From contig JAJEKV010000110.1 in NCBI GenBank assembly GCA_021234155.1, positions 372,187 to 436,186 of the forward strand: a DNA stretch of 64,000 nucleotides, given 5' to 3'. Source of the stretch: Isoetes taiwanensis. Taxonomy: Eukaryota > Streptophyta > Lycopodiopsida > Isoetales > Isoetaceae. The translations under genes were made by a program, and so were the position numbers. The notes under the pieces are model-generated. The model was not told the origin of the DNA, ran no database searches, and saw nothing but the letters and a program-made list of their open reading frames with translations. This document shows, one piece after another, positions 1 through 10,961 of the stretch; position 1 is the first letter of the stretch; every line of letters begins with the position of its first letter.

Positions 1-364
1 CATAATGTTATTTACTGTATTGGCACCATCTCTTTCTTGGTATATGCTGTTCACGGATCTGTATAATCTGGTAAGCGAGGCCCAAATCAATTGTTTATTT
101 CTCGGACTAATTGATAGTGAGGGGATATCACAATAACATAATGGTTCTGCTAATGGTTCTGCTCCCAGGTTGACAATTCACGACAGATCTCCATTGTAAT
201 TAACAAAAAGGCAAAGAATCGTTGTGTAAACATTTGATTTGCGAGAGATACTCAAATATCTATTTGTTGCTCAGTTGGACCAGTTCGGATCTCTGCCTAA
301 AAGAATCGTGACTGCGTTCATCCGGAGCGTAGCACTTATAACGCGACGCGAGCTTACATCGAAT

Positions 365-683
365 TAATCGCGATTGCGATCTTGTCGAGGTAAGTCCAGT
401 AGGAAAGTGTTTTTTAAATGGTCAGAGAAAATAGTTTGAGCTGAAGAAGGTTAGTTAGATTAGAGAAAGAATCTAGGTAGATTTGAAGAATTCACCAGAG
501 AGGTCCAAAGGATCGCCCTCGCGATCTCCCCGGCCCCTCTGTCTTGTGCTTGTTTGATTCATACCTATGTGGTCCAGAGGATCGCCTTCGCGATCTTCCT
601 GAGGTATTATGTCGTCTCTTCGGTCCTTGAGTAATTTGCATTGTTTTCTACATCTGAGGTCCAGCGGATCGCCATCGCGATGT
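365..683. repeat. Interspersed GGATCGCC/TCGCGATC near-palindromes upstream of transposase pseudogene
   Basis: Three close copies of the form GGTCCA-RR-GGATCGCC-N-TCGCGAT lie at 502-526, 571-595 and 659-683, and a weaker copy (AATCGCGATTGCGATCT) lies at 365-382. The two halves GATCGC and GCGATC are inverted, so each copy can pair with itself. They sit directly upstream of the DDE-like pseudogene. This matches the arrangement of palindromes beside the related transposase at 13.9-17.3 kb. I infer transposase or host-protein binding sites, but no boundary of the parent element could be found. The remaining sequence of 1-711 shows no gene. Confidence 0.6.
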
Positions 684-711
684 TGACGAGCAGTGTTGAC
701 TTTCTTTTAGG

Positions 712-3700
712 ATGGAACCTCTGCAGTCTTTCTACCTGTTGGGGAAGAAGGTGGCTGAGGGCAGAGTGCATAACTTCAAAAATCACCACAACGTCCCTGT
801 GCCAGACGAATTGATAGTAGTTTCTGTTGTCGTTGTCTTTGATGGGCAGATACCACTGTCGTTTCCAGAACCGGAATTGAACCAGCTAGGGGAAGCTGTC
901 GGTAGCTTCCTTCTTTGGTCCAAAAGCGACGTTCAGAATGAAATCACGCCAGGACCCGATGTTAACACACCACCTGGTCAGATCAAACGGATAAATTGGC
1001 AAGTCCCAGTAAATGCTTGTGAAGAAAACAGTAAACCAATTGAATTGCGGGATTTTTGCGGGGATAAACTAGTGGAAAAAGACATGTGAGTTCTTGCGAC
1101 GAAGTGCCGCAAAGCGCCTTATGCTACAGGTGTCATCGTCTTCGCAGAGATCCAAGCGATGTCGTGTCGACATGAAGTTGGGCGATGCATGGATAGGGGT
1201 TTACATTATGAATTTGTTGCCCATGCGAAAAAATTTCTATGCTCTGTCAGGCTTGTGTAGAAATGCCACAGGTGCATGACTTGGTGAGATGGCCAATAGC
1301 ATTGGTTCTCGTAGATAGTATTCCAGTTTCAAGTCTAGTTACGGCCGTGAAGGAGACAGAGGTCGAGAAGGAAGCTTATGCCATCGGGCCGAGGCTGGAG
1401 TAACAAAAAACAGCGATTACCACATGGTGAAGAGGAAGGCGAGAGGGACGCCGACCCCAAACAAAGGTGAAAGGAAAACCACACCGAAGCTATCTTGCGA
1501 TTCAGGTCCTCGATGTCTTTGCTTGAAGAGATGTTGTGCTAATTTCCGCGATTAAAGAGGTATCCGCCATGAGGACCTTTTTTTGGAACATGAAAAGCTC
1601 GGAAGCGTCACGACTTTTTGTGTACAACATGCTAGATCTTTGTTCGGAGAATGGAAGTGTGAAAAAAGCTAATCTTGAACAACAAGCAAGTCGTGTGAAG
1701 GCATGGCATAGTGCTTTACGGTATACCGGTTTCTACATTTTACAAATGGAGGAAGCTTTTTTGAGCAGACGCGGGATAGCGAACCGCGGAAACTCGGGTC
1801 CATGAAGCCAAGATCTCATACACTCGGGCGGAAGTCTTTGTGCTATCTATGTACATAGATGAAAATGTTGAAACTATGCCACACCGCTCAAAGGTTACGA
1901 GTGGGGGCACTAGAGAAAATTTGAAGAGATTACCTTCCATCTTGACTAAAAAGGACATACATCAAGAGGTAGATATAACCGTCCACGAGATGACAGGAAA
2001 ACATGTTTCTCCGTCATCCTTCTTGTCAACGTGGAAGGAGAACCACTCTGAGGTAGCAATCGCCAAAAGGATAGCATTTTCTAAGTGTAATACCTGTATT
2101 GTGATAAAGGAGAAGCTTGCCAAGACTAGAGATCCAAGAGAAAGAAGAGAGCTTGCCGTGGAAAGGAAATCTCACATGATGACCAACTTTCTGCGGGGAG
2201 TCTCTACTGGTCATGGAGAGCTTTGTCTCATCGATCTCCTGAACATGCCTTAACCATTATACATGATAAAATGGATCAGAATAAGACGATGGTTCCTCGT
2301 CTGGAGAAGCTAGCAAAATCTGTATGGAGAGGTGAACGGTTGAAGGTGAGTCTTACTGGTGCTCTCATGCATGGGCATGGTGTAGGTGCCTTGGGCCACT
2401 TCTCATTTGGACCTCGGCACGATGATTCAAATTTTCATGTGGGATCTTTAAATCATACCTTGAAAACACTAGAGAATCAATCGAGGACAAGCTGGGGTCA
2501 TTTGAGAAATACAGATCATCGGGGAAGCTCACGGGGTGGAGCAATTTTGAAACGGAAGCCCTCGGGACAAAAATGGTGAATGGCACTAGAAATGATTTTA
2601 TGCCTCCTATCAAGGGTCCCTCGATGCGAAGAAGTTGCCTAGGAGGCTTTACTTGCAGCTAGACAATTGCTCGGGACAAAACAAACGAGGTATCTTTTCT
2701 CTTACTTGTCATACTTGGTGCGGTTAGGTGTCTTCGATCGGTGCGGTGGGATTCATGATGGTTGGACACACCCACGATGACATAGATGCCCTCTTTGGAA
2801 ACTACTCTACTCTATTGAGAAGATCAGATGCATTGACTATTCCGGAGCTTATGCAACTCTTCAGGCAGTGTAGTTCAAAGTCTCCTACACCCTACCTTGT
2901 GTCTGAGGTTCCCAACTGGAAAGAATTCGTGAAAGGTTTTATCCCTGATAAGAAGGACCGTTTATGTGATCATTTGGAACCTCTACTCTTCAAGTTCTGC
3001 ATGAAGGATGGATGGCCACTAATGTTCTACAAGATGAGGCCAGGGCATAGGGAGTGGCTACCTGAAAAGGGAATCAAAATCTGGAAGGAGGATGCCCAAG
3101 ACTTACCTATGATTCCTAGAGGGTCACCTAAGGTTAGATGCGACCATATGAGAGCTTGGCAGATATAGGTGCCTTGAGAGCTTCAATTGCCAAGTACATG
3201 ATGCACTGGGCAGCTATTTCTAGAGCCGGTGATAACTCATGGTCTAACACATATATGAATGAAGTTATTGACTACTGGTCCACCTTGTTGCGAGTGCTTG
3301 GGGGCGTTCAGCCCGGTAGAACTGTTATTTAGGATTTCTGGCCCAGCACGAGACAAATTGCATTAGAAGAACCCGACAACTTAATGGTGGATGAACACAT
3401 TGGTGCATCTCATTATGTCGGGCCTTTCTCTGGTAGACCCAAGAACCCTGTTGAAATATTCGACCCCTACCAAGATGTCAAGAAAGGAATGCTCTTGCTG
3501 ATCAGGCCACATGATAACTGCCCGACGTGGATGGCCTTTGCCGAAGAGGACCCAGTAGAGGATCCTAATCTCCCTCACTATGAAGAGGTGTTTGTCTCTT
3601 GGTTTGAGCCTGTTGTCAGAAAGGGTACCTCATATGCAATGCAGTATAGGGATTGCTGGAGCAAGAATTGGAGACCGAATCCTAATGACCCGCCACGCTA

Positions 3701-3836
3701 CCAACATTTGAAAACAATAGACTATGGTTGGGCCGTAGAGACCAGGACGTTGTCAGCGGTGATCCCCAGTAGTGTGAGGGCTCAGTTGCAAGAATTAGTG
3801 GCTAAAGAAGCTAACGACGAAGATGAGAACTCTTGA
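712..3836 (+). pseudogene. DUF7869-like DDE transposase, multiply frameshifted
   Basis: The reading frame is broken into pieces that together keep the layout of a DUF7869-type RNase H-fold transposase-like protein. Near 860-930 is a motif LGEAVGSFLLW that resembles the DUF8039-like segment of plant transposon proteins. Near 1500 is a Cys-rich patch (CLCLKRCCANF). At 2005-2110 comes SSFLSTWKENH followed by KCNTCIVIKEKL. Around 2260 is HDKMDQNKT, likely the first catalytic Asp. Around 2660 is LDNCSGQNK, likely the second, and at 2758-2800 is VGHTHDDIDALFG. The frame changes near 1100, near 2190 (between NFLRGV and YWSWRALSHRSPEHA) and near 2690-2760, so it is a pseudogene unless these are assembly errors. 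The C-terminal part (3384-3836) is an intact open stretch with FVSWFEPV. It is homologous in layout to the minus-strand gene at 13941-17286. Confidence 0.7.
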
Positions 3837-4021
3837 GGTATGCAATGCTCTTTTACATAATTACTATATCATACATGACATGCAACTTACAATAGACTAG
3901 TTATTATTCATTATGCTCTGCGTTTTTCATCTCAACACAAGAGCTCTTACACTATACAATGCCAAACAGGTGATTCATTCATCTTCAGGATCTGTAGTAG
4001 TGATCCCTGATATCTCATAGC

Positions 4022-4216
4022 TCATGCTTTCGGGGAAGCCAAATCGGATGGATCATAACGAATTTGACAGAGGGCAATGAATCTCGGTACCAAAGCTTTT
4101 CTTCGTAGGTAGGGATCAAGAAGAAGATGCTTGTCTAGGCAACCAACAAGATCAGAGTGGCTCATTGAGCATTTGATCGCCTCAATGTGGTGAACTGAAG
4201 AAGGCGAAAAATCCAT
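4022..4216 (-). CDS. Small ORF, 64 aa, copy 1 of a tandem pair
   Basis: No recognised domain. The protein shares a spaced pattern with the ORF at 4582-4824: HI..(I/F)KC, then S..DL..C, then LDP. The upstream DNA is also shared: a leader ending ..TCATCTCCCATGG, a TATA box and a conserved block about 100 bp further up. The conservation of both coding and upstream sequence argues for a real duplicated transcription unit rather than a chance ORF. It lies just 3' of the transposase pseudogene and is antisense to it, so it may have belonged to the same element. Function unknown. Confidence 0.4.
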   Translation of the reverse strand: MDFSPSSVHHIEAIKCSMSHSDLVGCLDKHLLLDPYLRRKALVPRFIALCQIRYDPSDLASPKA

Positions 4217-4250
4217 GGGAGATGAATGAAATTTAGCCCCGAAGTGAGAA

Positions 4251-4260
4251 GCTTTTATAG
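4251..4260 (-). promoter_or_regulatory. TATA box of small ORF copy 1
   Basis: CTATAAAAGC on the minus strand, only about 35-45 nt upstream of the ATG at 4216. This implies a leader of roughly ten nucleotides if the usual TATA-to-start spacing holds. The same spacing recurs in copy 2. Confidence 0.4.
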
Positions 4261-4581
4261 CGAAGTGGAATGATTGAGGTGAATTATTGGGGTAGACTTT
4301 ACCACCATTATTGAGCGTGTATCAGACTGTTGTATACGTACAAGAATAATACATATTTCATACTAATATGCGTATGTTTGAAAACATGTTTGCTTGACTT
4401 AATTTAGCTATGATTGAATTCAATGACTTACTTAGAGAAAAAAAAGTGGAGGTGGGATAGCACATCGTTACAATATACTCAGTTAAGGTACATGATATTA
4501 CATCCTTAATCAGAATGCTATTACATCCTTACTTAGTTATTAGATACCCATGTCATTATTACATTATTAGCAGGTACAGAT

Positions 4582-4824
4582 TCACTCATCATCAACACCA
4601 AAGCTCGTGATGCTATTCAGCTCATAGATCTCCTGATCAGGAAGCCAGTAAATGTGCACCACAACACGAATGAGCTTCCCGCAAGCACTAGCAGGTCCAT
4701 CGGCTTTAGATAGGAACCATGGATCAAGATTAACGCCATTTCTAGCGCATTCGCCCAGATCATTGTAGCTCAAGTAACACTTGAAAGAGCGGATGTGCTC
4801 TGGACGAGGCATCGAGGAAGCCAT
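4582..4824 (-). CDS. Small ORF, 80 aa, copy 2 of a tandem pair
   Basis: Paralogue of the 64-aa ORF at 4022-4216. Shared pattern: HIRSFKC, then SYNDLGEC, then LDPWF. It is longer at the C-terminus (LIRVVVHIYWLPDQ). The ATG context (TCATCTTCCATGG) and the upstream region, including a TATA box and the words GTGAATTATT and CATTATTGAGC, match copy 1. There is no signal peptide and no known domain. It could be a small protein family or an RNA gene with an incidental ORF. Confidence 0.4.
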   Translation of the reverse strand: MASSMPRPEHIRSFKCYLSYNDLGECARNGVNLDPWFLSKADGPASACGKLIRVVVHIYWLPDQEIYELNSITSFGVDDE

Positions 4825-4860
4825 GGAAGATGAATGACCTCTGCCCCCCGAGTCAAGCCG

Positions 4861-4870
4861 TTTTTATAGT
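4861..4870 (-). promoter_or_regulatory. TATA box of small ORF copy 2
   Basis: ACTATAAAAA on the minus strand, about 37-46 nt upstream of the ATG at 4824. Position and context match the TATA box of copy 1. Confidence 0.4.
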
Positions 4871-5007
4871 GAAGTAAAATTATTGATGTGAATTATTTTT
4901 ATACAATGTAGGGCCATTATTGAGCTTCTACGAGTGTCATGTACACGTACAAGTATAACACATAATTTGTATGTATATGTGTATGTTAATTACCTCATGT
5001 TTCTTGT

Positions 5008-6202
5008 GCTGGTGTTACGGTCAAGGCTTTCCACATCCGACTCAAGTAGTTTATTTTCAACAAGGTTGTTTTTAAATAATAAACTGGTCCTGCATTTCCA
5101 AGCAATGTTGATAGGGAATCTATCTCTGCAAGAAGACCCTCTTATGGCCTTGTATGTGAAAGTAACATTTTTGGCCTTGCATTTTTTACTCTTTTATTTC
5201 TGTTATCTCACTATGCCAACCAACCCTTGCATGTTGCTATAAGCCAATATTATAGTTGTTTATTTCCACCCACGGGGCCATCAGGCCTATTAGATGTTTC
5301 AGTAAAAATACGACATATTATTAATTACACAATATAACATCAACTCATCCAAGTGTGATGTAACGTTGTTTGTTTTTTGCCCCGAAGGGGCAAAAACATT
5401 TTTTAACCTATAACAAAAACCATTACATTACACGCCTTAAAATTAAATTCCCCCTTAAACCCCCTTTTGTTTGGGTGCATATTCACACGGGGGATGACTC
5501 CGGGCAACGAGAGTTGTTGGATAGGCATATTCACCCCTTATTCCTTAATCTACACCGTACACAAAGTTCCTCGTTTGTGGGGTATGGATGTACAGAATTT
5601 GTTATATTGTATAACAAGATTTGCAAAATACTATAAAATTTCAGGCAATATACTATATGGTGTTGATTTTGTGCGTGCAAAACATAATTATAAGGGCTCT
5701 CGCTGCCCTACGTCACCCCCCGTGTGAATATGCACCCAAACAAAAGGGGGTTTAAGGGGGAATTTAATTTTAAGGCGTGTAATGTAATGGTTTTTGTTAT
5801 AGGTTAAAAAATGTTTTTGCCCCTTCGGGACCAAAAACAAACAACGTTACATCACACTTGGATGAGTTGATGTTATATTGTGTAATTAATAATATGTCGT
5901 ATTTTTACTGAAACATCTAATAGGCCTGATGGCCCCGTGGGTGGAAATAAACAACTATAATATTGGCTTATAGCAACATGCAAGGGTTGGTTGGCATAGT
6001 GAGATAACAGAAATAAAAGAGTAAAAAATGCAAGGCCAAAAATGTTACTTTCACATACAAGGCCATAAGAGGGTCTTCTTGCAGAGATAGATTCCCTATC
6101 AACATTGCTTGGAAATGCAGGACCAGTTTATTATTTAAAAACAACCTTGTTGAAAATAAACTACTTGAGTCGGATGTGGAAAGCCTTGACCTTAACACCA
6201 GC
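5008..6202. mobile_element. Foldback element with long inverted arms
   Basis: Two arms of about 486 bp (5008-5493 and 5716-6202) are near-identical inverted copies; only a few differences were seen, for example around GCCCCGAAGGGGC near 5380. They flank a centre of about 220 bp with no coding signal. The outer ends read GCTGGTGTTA. The same open stretch occurs in both arms in mirror image (to 5242 and from 5968), which is a consequence of the inversion and not evidence of two genes. High arm identity suggests recent origin or gene conversion. I could not define a target site duplication, so the superfamily is undecided (Mutator-like foldback is one option). Confidence 0.75.
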
Positions 6203-6312
6203 ATAAGATGACTAAGTTGTGCCAAAAGCTCGATGATTAAATTTGATACTAAGCATGTGCAAACAAAAAAACATCACATAGAACCTAGAAGCAAGCATTC
6301 CATTTAAATTAC

Positions 6313-6940
6313 CCAGTATATGTATGCAACCAGTAATGCTGTAAACCCTGGCACTAAAGACACCATGGATCAGTTGATCCGATATGATTTGGAATATTAA
6401 TATACATCACAGACATGGTTGATTCCAAGTTAGCTTCCCACCAAGATGATATACATCACAGACATAGCTGATTCCAAGTTAGCTTCCCACCAAGATAAAG
6501 ATCATGCAATACCTTCCATATCCTTCCCACCAAGATAAAGATCATGCAATACCTTCCATATCCTTCCCACCAAGATAAAGATCATGCAATACCTTCCATA
6601 TCCAGCATAGGTGTTAAGCCATAAATATGTATTTATGGATGCATGGAAGTTCTGTTCACTATATTTGCTTTCTAGGAAGCAGTATCAACATAGATAAAAC
6701 AGTGGATAACATCTGGGTATATGTATGCAACCAGTAATGCTGTAAACCCTGGCACTAAAGACACCATGGATCAGTTGATCCGATATGATTTGGAATATTA
6801 ATATACATCACAGACATGGCTGATTCCAAGTTAGCTTCCCACCAAGATGATATACATCACAGACATAGCTGATTCCAAGTTAGCTTCCCACCAAGATAAA
6901 GATCATGCAATACCTTCCATACCCAGCATAGGTGTTAATA
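6313..6940. repeat. Nested tandem repeats (402-bp, about 60-bp and 40-bp units)
   Basis: A block starting TATATGTATGCAACCAGTAA at about 6315 recurs at about 6717 (offset 402). Inside, a 40-bp unit beginning CTTCCCACCAAGATAAAGAT is repeated three times from 6483, 6523 and 6563. A unit of about 60 bp containing ATACATCACAGACAT occurs twice in each large copy. No coding signal. Confidence 0.8.
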
Positions 6941-7064
6941 TCCTCGGGTGTAGGACCTGTAGACAATGCTTTAGAAATCGAAAGTTACATCAACATACCT
7001 GCTACTTGCATCTTATTTGACTTCAAGGTATCATCATTTTTCATGTATTCACCTCTATTTCTCG

Positions 7065-7984
7065 TGAAATATCACTTAAATGGACCAAAAACTGCCACAT
7101 AATGTGGCTGCATTTTGTGGAAAATATGAGGAGATAGAATTATAAGATGGATTGCTAGAGATCTGCTTAGAAGGATGACATGATCTTGTACATGACTGCC
7201 ATGTCTATCTGTAACGATAAGAAACTCATATATGAATCTGGATGCCCTTTCACATATTGCATCAAAGAGGGATTTAGGATTGTAATCTTTACCTCCTTTG
7301 TTTCGCCCCTTCACGTTAGCATCTACAGATGTGAGGTCCTTATCACTAACCTCTTGAAAGAATTTCCTCAGTGCTGAGGAATCCGGCCTTCCCTAAGCAA
7401 CGATTCCTTAAAGAAATAACCATGAAGGTAGCTCAAGGCAAGTAAATTTTGCATTACTGAACTGAAGATGTAGCACCAGAATCGTCTGGCCTTGTTTCAA
7501 AACGAGAAATAACAGGGCTTTCCTCTCGAGGAAAAGCAAACTGAACCATCTCTACAGCCCGATGCCTTTTACAACTAATCGGGTATTCAAAATGCCAGCC
7601 TCATCCATTATAATGGCTTTACACTTAAAACACCAGATTGTTCCACTTTTGCATTGCATTGCAAAGGGATGTTTCCGATGCAAGAAATGGGATCGAGCAT
7701 GTCCGTTGCCTACAACATCATCCATAGACTGCTCGTGCATTTAGCTTGCCAGCATTCTGACATCTGGCCCCTTTCTTCTTCAATACCTTCCCTTTGCCTT
7801 TTTTTCCATTTGCCCCACTCGGAGCCTTGTTGCAACCCCGGCATTCCAAAGCCTCTGCAGACTGCAATTGTGAAGCTAAAATTTCCAAATTAATTCCAAC
7901 ATCAAGATGTCCACATTTAAACTCCACTGCCACCTCACTGCTCGCCTCATCGTGCTCATAATCCTCGCGAACTGTGGAAGCCAT
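7065..7984 (-). pseudogene. UBP1/UBP2-like ubiquitin protease relic with broken catalytic box
   Basis: Minus-strand pieces match the order of a plant UBP1/2-type deubiquitinase. From the ATG at 7984: FKCGHLDVGINLEIL and ECRGC (start of a ZnF-UBP domain), then GHARSHFLHRKHPFAM and GTIWCFKC (its second half, in another frame, 7600-7730). Next comes SPVISRFETRPDDSGAT, then SSVMQNLLALSYLHGYFF (around 7400-7450), then ALRKFFQEV, and YNPKSLFDAICERASRF (around 7230-7290). The family's Cys box (NLGNTCFFNS before VMQNLL) is replaced by SGAT plus a frame change, so the catalytic Cys is lost. The segment that should follow RF, containing QQDSHELL, is unrecognisable. Multiple frame changes and the missing middle of the zinc finger make it a relic. 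The C-terminal His box is not present nearby. Confidence 0.65.
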
Positions 7985-8846
7985 ATCCTAAAGTTAACCC
8001 TAAAGTTGAAAGCCTCGTTGCTTGCATGGCCTTCATAAAATTAAATTAATTAAGTTTTTAAGCAACAAAAACATACAAGGCAAAACCATTGCAAAACCAT
8101 AGATAAAATGCCATTCAAATACGAGAATCCAGTGTGCACTCTAGATATACTGATTAGTATGCCTCGTGCAATACGCCCATGAAATCATATAAAAACCATG
8201 CCAAAAAGCGTATAAAATCACAAAAAAAAACCCCTGTTATAATGCTAGATATTCGTGCTAGAGCAAATTAGGTGTGCTTAAAATTCTCAAAATTGGCTTA
8301 TTTTCTCCAATTAATGAAATCGTGCTTGAATCTTTTGCATGAAGACGGTGTGCTAAAAGAACAATCGAGCAGCTCTAGAAAAAAACAACAAAAAACTTCG
8401 AAATCCAAACAAAATAATATAAGCATTGTGTTGTGGACACAACTGCAAGGAGTCAAGAGCAAAGATATAGTTGTAAGTCTTCTAGAAAAAGTTGTGGCTA
8501 AAGAATCTACACTAGGCGAAATGGCCAAAGAAGCCAAAACATAAGCTTCCCTACCTACATTGCATTACCAATTCTGGATTTATTATTTGCGCCTTCTCTT
8601 TTGATGCAGTAAAAAGGACAAAGTGGTCTCCCTAGATTGTTTCTAACACAAACATGAAAGCTTGTATTTGAAATTGTTTTCTACATTTGAGCGAGGCATG
8701 GACATCACGATTAACAACTCTTAATGCGATAGGACCTTGTTATCTTGGAATGGGAGGGAAGAAGCTTTTATGGTATACCTAAAAAATTAGGACTTCACAA
8801 CAAATGGTGCAAAACCAATCTCATTTGAGAGGGATTACAAAGAATG
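7985..8846. other. Intergenic; one unassigned ORF
   Basis: Mostly AT-rich. A plus-strand ORF of 90 aa at 8272-8544 has a basic Ser/Lys-rich middle and a C-terminal DIVVSLLEKVVAKESTLGEM helix-like stretch. I do not recognise it and cannot show that it is expressed. Confidence 0.3.
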
Positions 8847-10246
8847 TTAGTGTTCCCTAAGCTTGGGCCCTCTATACAATTCTCCTTTAACAACAAAGTC
8901 ATTTGGAGGTTCACAGGGTTCAAGCCAAGTATAAGATGCGTCAATTGCATCGTGATGAGTAACGGGCAATGATGAACCTGTCCAGATGCAAACAAAATAA
9001 AAGTTAGTTTACATAATGGTTTACAATGTGAAATAAAGTATATGAAAAAAATTATTACCTTGGTGGTAATATGTGCAATGCCTTGCATCTCTTTTGGAGT
9101 AGGGTGGGGTTAAAACATCAAGCACTGCACAAGGAGTGAGTGCAGTAAAACAATGTATGTTACCTCCACTTGATGGGTAAAGAATAGAAGCTTGGCAAGG
9201 CGCTGACAACACTTTGTCTGTGACAAGTGTAGCCAAACGAGCTGCAATACAACGTTGGTTCATACGTTAAATTGAATTGAATTGAATTTTATCATCCATT
9301 TGAATTGAATTGAATTTTATCATCCATAAAAACTCTAGGGTGCAAGAAAGAATCTTACGGCCAGATGCATCCTCGTCAAGCGGATCGACCCAATCGTATG
9401 CCTTGACATGCATGGAACCATAGAGAAGCTTGCTCACAACAGTCATACCGGGGTGATTATGCAAAGGAATTATGGCGGATGTGGGCATACAAAATATTCC
9501 AATCTGCAAGAATGAAAGGCGCTAGTTTAGCGAGAATTTAATATACAAAAATTTATAAATTATAAATTGAATATAATTTTATGGCGGATGAGTTTTGAAA
9601 TTGCTAACCGAAAAATCTCGACATTCGTGGAGGTGCAGATAAGAAATGGGCGGTGCTAAAACTGTTTTCCACATACTCTGTTGCAATGCCTCTTCTTCCG
9701 AAATTCCAACGTCATTGGCTTTAATGCTATCTATACGAAAACAAAACAAAAACATTTTACTTTGCAAGTAGAAGCCAGATCTAAGAACACAAACCAATTT
9801 ATTAAAACATACCCAAAATCGCACGCACACCTTGAACTGTGTGTGGCCCGGCAATGCCTGATCCCAAACTTTTTCTGCAAAAGTCGTAAAGCTTTTGGAC
9901 CGCATTCATCCTTTTGGATTTCACAGACAGGGCTATGGCGGCCCTCACTATTTTCCTTTGCTTTTGTTTGCTGCTATTTTCTCTTTTTAGTCTGGATCGC
10001 TGCACTTTGAGCTTCCCACTTTGAGCTTCTAGCAAATCCGGCAGTGTATCTATGTCTACATTTCTTAAATCTTGCAGCGCGTTCCATGCTTGACGGAATC
10101 TGCGCCTAGAAACTCCCTGCTGCATTTGATAAGAATCAATTGATAGAACAGACTGAATTACTAAATTTAGCTAATGCAAACTTGCGTATTAACTATACCT
10201 CGAACGAACAGGAGCTGCTGCTGCTTTCCTCTGAATTGGAAGACAT
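8847..10246 (-). CDS. PCO: Plant cysteine oxidase (PCO), complete six-exon gene
   Basis: Encodes a thiol dioxygenase of the PCO/ADO family (DUF1637), which uses O2 and Fe(II) to oxidise N-terminal Cys of substrates such as group VII ERFs, the plant oxygen-sensing N-degron step. Exons on the minus strand: 10246-10199, 10119-9813, 9730-9609, 9503-9359, 9241-9059 and 8977-8847. All introns are GT-AG, and the exons sum to 936 nt, giving 311 aa and a TAA stop with no lesion. Fe ligands: HNHPGM (His about 174 and 176, after [14 protein letters not shown]) and GGNIHCFTA (His about 237). The C-terminus has the family's YTWLEP..PPNDF and a YRGPKL ending. The short Ser-rich first exon ([12 protein letters not shown]) was chosen because its donor keeps phase 0 with exon 2; an ATG at 10125 would sit across the intron-exon boundary. 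Other gene-like remains nearby are broken, so this is the only clearly intact host gene in the window. Confidence 0.9.
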
Positions 10247-10790
10247 GTATATCAAAAATTAAGCGACTAATCCATTTGTGTTTGGGGATGAATTATTTGA
10301 AAGGAATGGCAAAAAAGGAAACCCAGCCGCCGTTGTCGTATGCTGTGGCCGCAGCCGCCATTTTCATCTTCAAAACTGCGGCCCGCTTAAACTATCAACG
10401 AGCCACGTAAGAAAAAGTCACCCACATTTTTCTATACTTTGCCCCGTTTTGTAACAAAATCCATTCAAGATTTTTGAGATTTATTATTGTTTGAACCTTC
10501 TATTACACAAAATCTATCTTGTTTACGAAAAGACCTTTACTATATGCGCACTCGCTTTCTAATCGCTCACCACAACACCAAAGTCAAATCCTTGCATAAA
10601 TAATAAACATCATTGTTGTATTCTAAACTTTATCTTTATTTTGTTCACAACAGCTTTGCCAATGATAGCCAAACAAATTGGGGTATGCATCTTTAACCGG
10701 CAGGCGTTTGGATCCAAGCATTCCTGGCCATTGATTCATGCCCTGTGATAGGGCATACCAGGCACAACAGCGTGCACAACGGTGGACAGG
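10247..10790. other. PCO upstream region
   Basis: AT-rich and presumably contains the PCO promoter. No clear TATA box or hypoxia-response element was identified. Nothing else was recognised. Confidence 0.3.
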
Positions 10791-10799
10791 GCAAGCAGA

Positions 10800-10935
10800 C
10801 TTCTGGGAGGGACATCCCCGAACCTATGATAATCGATCTGGACAGCCCCGAACCTCTGATAATCGAGCTGTGCAGCCTCCCAAACCTCTGATAACCCATC
10901 TGCTGCCTGCCCGAACCTCTGATAATCCAGCAATG
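10800..10935. repeat. Degenerate short tandem repeat, CCGAACCTCTGATAATC
   Basis: Four or five copies of a unit of about 30 bp whose core is CCCGAACCTMTGATAAYC, spaced by CAG/CTG-rich linkers. Confidence 0.65.
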
Positions 10936-10961
10936 GATGAGGCAGCTTGCCTGCCCGGTTA

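Noticed and set aside
5008-6225. Two identical ORFs of about 80 aa in opposite orientation
   Set aside because: They are mirror images produced by the foldback arms; no domain and no separate evidence of coding.
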